A stretch of DNA of 64,000 bases from Niveibacterium umoris (GTDB lineage: Bacteria > Pseudomonadota > Gammaproteobacteria > Burkholderiales > Rhodocyclaceae), in contig NZ_JACIET010000003.1 in the NCBI RefSeq assembly GCF_014197015.1, positions 155,505 through 219,504 on the forward strand. Direction: 5' to 3'. The translations under genes were made by a program, and so were the position numbers. Positions 61,968-64,000 of this stretch are shown here, piece by piece (within the stretch, counting starts at the first letter, position 1; every line of letters starts with the position of its first letter). The notes under the pieces are model-generated. The model made no database searches, was not told where the DNA came from, and saw nothing but the letters and a program-made list of their open reading frames with translations.

Positions 61968-63650
61968 GTGAGCCTGTCTGTCCGCCTGGGTCATGCTTCG
62001 CTCACCGGCCCGCGTGCCCGCAACGAGGACTTTGTCGGCGCGGTCACGCCGGAAGGCGCCGAGCTCGATAACAAGGGCCTGCTCGCCGCACTGGCGGACG
62101 GCGTCGGCGGCCATGCGGACGGGCGGGAAGCCGCGGAATTCACCGTGCGCAGCCTGCTCTGCGACTACTACGCGACACCCGATACCTGGGCGGTACCCAA
62201 GGCGCTCGACAAGGTGATCGGCGCCGCCAACCGCTGGCTGGTATCGCAGTCCGCCAAGCGTGGCGAGGCCGCCGGCATGGCCACCACACTCACGGCCGTG
62301 GTCCTGCGCGGCCGCCGCTGGATCAGCTCGCATGTGGGCGATACCCGGCTATACCTGCTGCGCGACGGCGCGCTGAAGCGGCTGACGGTCGACCATGTGT
62401 GGGAACACCCGGAGCTCTCCACCGTGCTGTCGCGCGCGGTGGGGCTCGATCGGCACCTGGCGGTGGACTACGCCGAAGGCGAACTCGCAGTGGGCGACCG
62501 CTTCCTGATCTGTTGCGACGGCGTGTGGGGCACGCTCAACGAGGCCCGCCTGCTGGCAATTCTGGAGAAATACGACGACCCGCAGGAGGCCGCCTTCGCG
62601 CTCGCTGACAGTGCGGTCGACAGTGGCAGCCAGGACAATTGCAGTGCGTTGGTACTGCAGGTGGATGTGCTGCCGCGCGACACACTGCGCGATGCGCTGT
62701 CGCGTATCCGCGCCTTGCCGCTACCCCCGGTGATGAAACCGGGTCAGCAGATCGACGGCCTGACGGTGGAAGACGTGCTGCACGAATCGCGCATCACGAT
62801 GCTCTACCGCGTGCGCGCCGTCGACGGCACGCTCGCGGTGCTGAAGACGCTGAGGCCGGATGCCGACGCACAGGACACCGCCGCGCTGGCGCATGAGGAA
62901 TGGCTCGCACGGCGCGTGACCGACGCCGCCTTCCCGCAGGTGCTCGAGTGGCCGCAACGCAGCCACCTGTACTACCTGATGAGCTGGCACGAGGGCGAAA
63001 CGCTCGCGCAACGGCTGGCGCGCGGGCACCGCTTCACGGCGGTGGAAGTCGCCGATCTCGGCCAGCGCTTGATGAAGGCGCTCGGCGCGCTGCACCGGCT
63101 GGCGGTCATCCATCGCGATGTGAAGCCGGCCAACCTGCACCTGGGTCACGACGGCCGCCTGCGGCTGCTGGACCTGGGCGTTGCAGCATCCGATGGGCAC
63201 GACGAACTGTTCAACGAGATCAACAATCCCGGCACGCCCTCCTACATGGCGCCGGAGCTGTTCGGCGACGGCCGAGCGAGCGAGGCCACCGACCTCTACG
63301 CCGCCGGCGTGACCCTGTACGAATTGTTGACGCGCAAGTACCCCTACGGAGAAGTCGAACCCTTCCAGCGCCCCCGATTCGGCGACCCGGTCCCCGCCAC
63401 GCGCTACCGGCCGGACACCCCGGAATGGCTCGAATCGATCCTGCTCAAGGCCTGCGCGCGCGACCCGGCGCAGCGCTTCGAAACCGCCGAGGAATGCCTG
63501 CTCGCGCTCGAACGCGGCGCCCACCGCCCGCTGCAGGTACCGCGCCGCCGCCCGCTTGCACAACGCGATCCGCAACTCGCACTCAAACTGCTGGCAGCGG
63601 TATCGCTGCTCGCCAACGTGGTGATGATCGCCTTGTTGCTACGCCGCTGA
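61968..63650 (+). CDS. bifunctional PP2C phosphatase / serine-threonine kinase-like protein
   Basis: A 560-residue fusion. Residues 1-235 are a PP2C phosphatase with metal motifs RNEDF, LADGVGGHADG, GDTRLYLL and QDNCSALVL. Residues 255-520 are a Hanks-type kinase domain with VLKTLRP (Lys), HRDVKPANLHL (catalytic loop), DLGVAAS in place of DFG, and APE. The glycine-rich loop is poorly conserved, so ATP use should be tested. A C-terminal membrane helix (535-555) anchors it. The start is GTG 61968, set by TGGAG. Such fusions recur near nitrate assimilation genes in other proteobacteria. Its targets are unknown. Confidence 0.87.
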   Translation: MSLSVRLGHASLTGPRARNEDFVGAVTPEGAELDNKGLLAALADGVGGHADGREAAEFTVRSLLCDYYATPDTWAVPKALDKVIGAANRWLVSQSAKRGEAAGMATTLTAVVLRGRRWISSHVGDTRLYLLRDGALKRLTVDHVWEHPELSTVLSRAVGLDRHLAVDYAEGELAVGDRFLICCDGVWGTLNEARLLAILEKYDDPQEAAFALADSAVDSGSQDNCSALVLQVDVLPRDTLRDALSRIRALPLPPVMKPGQQIDGLTVEDVLHESRITMLYRVRAVDGTLAVLKTLRPDADAQDTAALAHEEWLARRVTDAAFPQVLEWPQRSHLYYLMSWHEGETLAQRLARGHRFTAVEVADLGQRLMKALGALHRLAVIHRDVKPANLHLGHDGRLRLLDLGVAASDGHDELFNEINNPGTPSYMAPELFGDGRASEATDLYAAGVTLYELLTRKYPYGEVEPFQRPRFGDPVPATRYRPDTPEWLESILLKACARDPAQRFETAEECLLALERGAHRPLQVPRRRPLAQRDPQLALKLLAAVSLLANVVMIALLLRR

Positions 63651-63912
63651 ACAGTCGCCGTCCCCGCTACACTGGCGCGTCTCCACGCCCCTGCAAATGT
63701 GGAAAGGCCGTCGCCGACCCAAACACGTCGCGCCAAAGCAGCACAGGGGCTCCGCGCTGCTTCGCCCAAGCCGCTCCGGTGGATCGCCTTGAACTTGTAC
63801 GGAGTACGCTGCGCCCGATTCCTGTCGCTCAGCATGCTGGTGCTTGGCCTCGCTCAAGGTGGGTTCGGCGGACGCTTACGCTCCTCCGGTTGCGTAGCTC
63901 GTTCCCAAAAGC
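63651..63912. other. non-coding stretch before the rRNA operon terminator
   Basis: About 260 nt with no supported gene. Short ORFs here have no ribosome-binding site or recognisable product. Confidence 0.5.
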
Positions 63913-63943
63913 AAAAACCCCCGCCAACATATGAAGGCGGGGG
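63913..63943 (-). terminator. terminator of the rRNA operon
   Basis: CCCCCGCC (63918-63925) pairs perfectly with GGCGGGGG (63936-63943). On the minus strand the stem is followed by TTTTTGCTTTTG. It lies just downstream of the 5S rRNA 3' end. Confidence 0.85.
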
Positions 63944-63957
63944 TTCTGGCATGGGGT

Positions 63958-64000
63958 AGTCTGACGCTGACCTACTTTCTCACGGGAGACCGCAATATCA
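63958..64000 (-). rRNA. rrf: 5S ribosomal RNA, 3' end only
   Basis: Read on the minus strand, the last 43 bases give the end of a 5S rRNA: GATATTGCGGTCTCC, then GTGAGAAAGTAGGTCAGCGTC. These correspond to the conserved GGTAGTGTGGGGTCTCC and GCGAGAGTAGGG region of the E. coli molecule. The rest of the operon lies outside the window to the right. Confidence 0.85.

Noticed and set aside
63699..63959. 86-residue plus-strand ORF near the right edge
   Set aside because: It runs through the rRNA operon terminator and lacks a ribosome-binding site.

Overview
The window looks like chromosomal DNA of a high-GC betaproteobacterium. The gene content and neighbourhoods fit the Rhodocyclales (Azoarcus/Thauera/Zoogloea-like), but that assignment is inference: no complete rRNA gene is present to confirm it. 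The evidence is the PP0621-pilS-pilR-ampD arrangement, a class I ribonucleotide reductase with two ATP-cones, a lysine/alanine-rich histone-H1-like protein, an assimilatory nitrate/nitrite gene set, and many c-di-GMP proteins. Coding density is high. I saw no phage, transposase, integrase, CRISPR array or tRNA. The only clear large-scale rearrangement is one tandem gene duplication.

Layout. 1-7.4 kb: the end of a CurA-type oxidoreductase, a thioesterase, an M48 metalloprotease, a TPR-GGDEF diguanylate cyclase, a DUF6394 membrane protein with a two-RCK potassium channel, and a glycine-zipper protein. 7.5-14.5 kb: a pseudouridine synthase with a very long Arg-rich repetitive N-terminus, a tandem FKBP isomerase, a ferritin-like protein behind an FNR-like box, an AI-2E-type transporter, and two translationally coupled membrane GGDEF proteins with degenerate active sites. 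14.5-28 kb: a P-type ATPase with a hydroxyacid dehydrogenase, an IclR regulator, PbpG, a patatin, malic enzyme MaeB, PEP carboxykinase, an aminotransferase and a lytic transglycosylase. 28-40 kb: the H1-like protein, nrdB and nrdA (with paired NrdR-like boxes), ampD-pilR-pilS-PP0621 and an aminotransferase. 40-49 kb: a REC-GGDEF-EAL protein and its truncated, apparently catalytically dead tandem copy, mtnA plus a class II aldolase (DHAP-shunt type), an orphan solute-binding protein, a BASS transporter, a GarR-like reductase with a LEA lipoprotein, and a YbiB protein.

49-64 kb is a nitrate/nitrite assimilation region. A chemoreceptor is divergent from nasA, followed by a second ybiB, dsbB, an exported protein, nirB, a 15-codon ORF, nirD, an exported P-box/PilJ-domain protein, a NarK/NasA-type transporter and a fused PP2C-kinase. 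nasA has an excellent sigma-54 -24/-12 promoter. The roughly 200-nt nirB leader carries two adjacent hairpins with hexanucleotide loops that both have A at position 1 and G at position 4, followed by a terminator-like hairpin. That is the arrangement recognised by ANTAR antiterminators (NasR/NasT). Together these suggest control by nitrogen status (NtrC/sigma-54) and by nitrate or nitrite (leader antitermination), with the P-box protein and kinase/phosphatase as possible extra sensors. The window closes on the terminator and 3' end of a 5S rRNA gene read from the minus strand.
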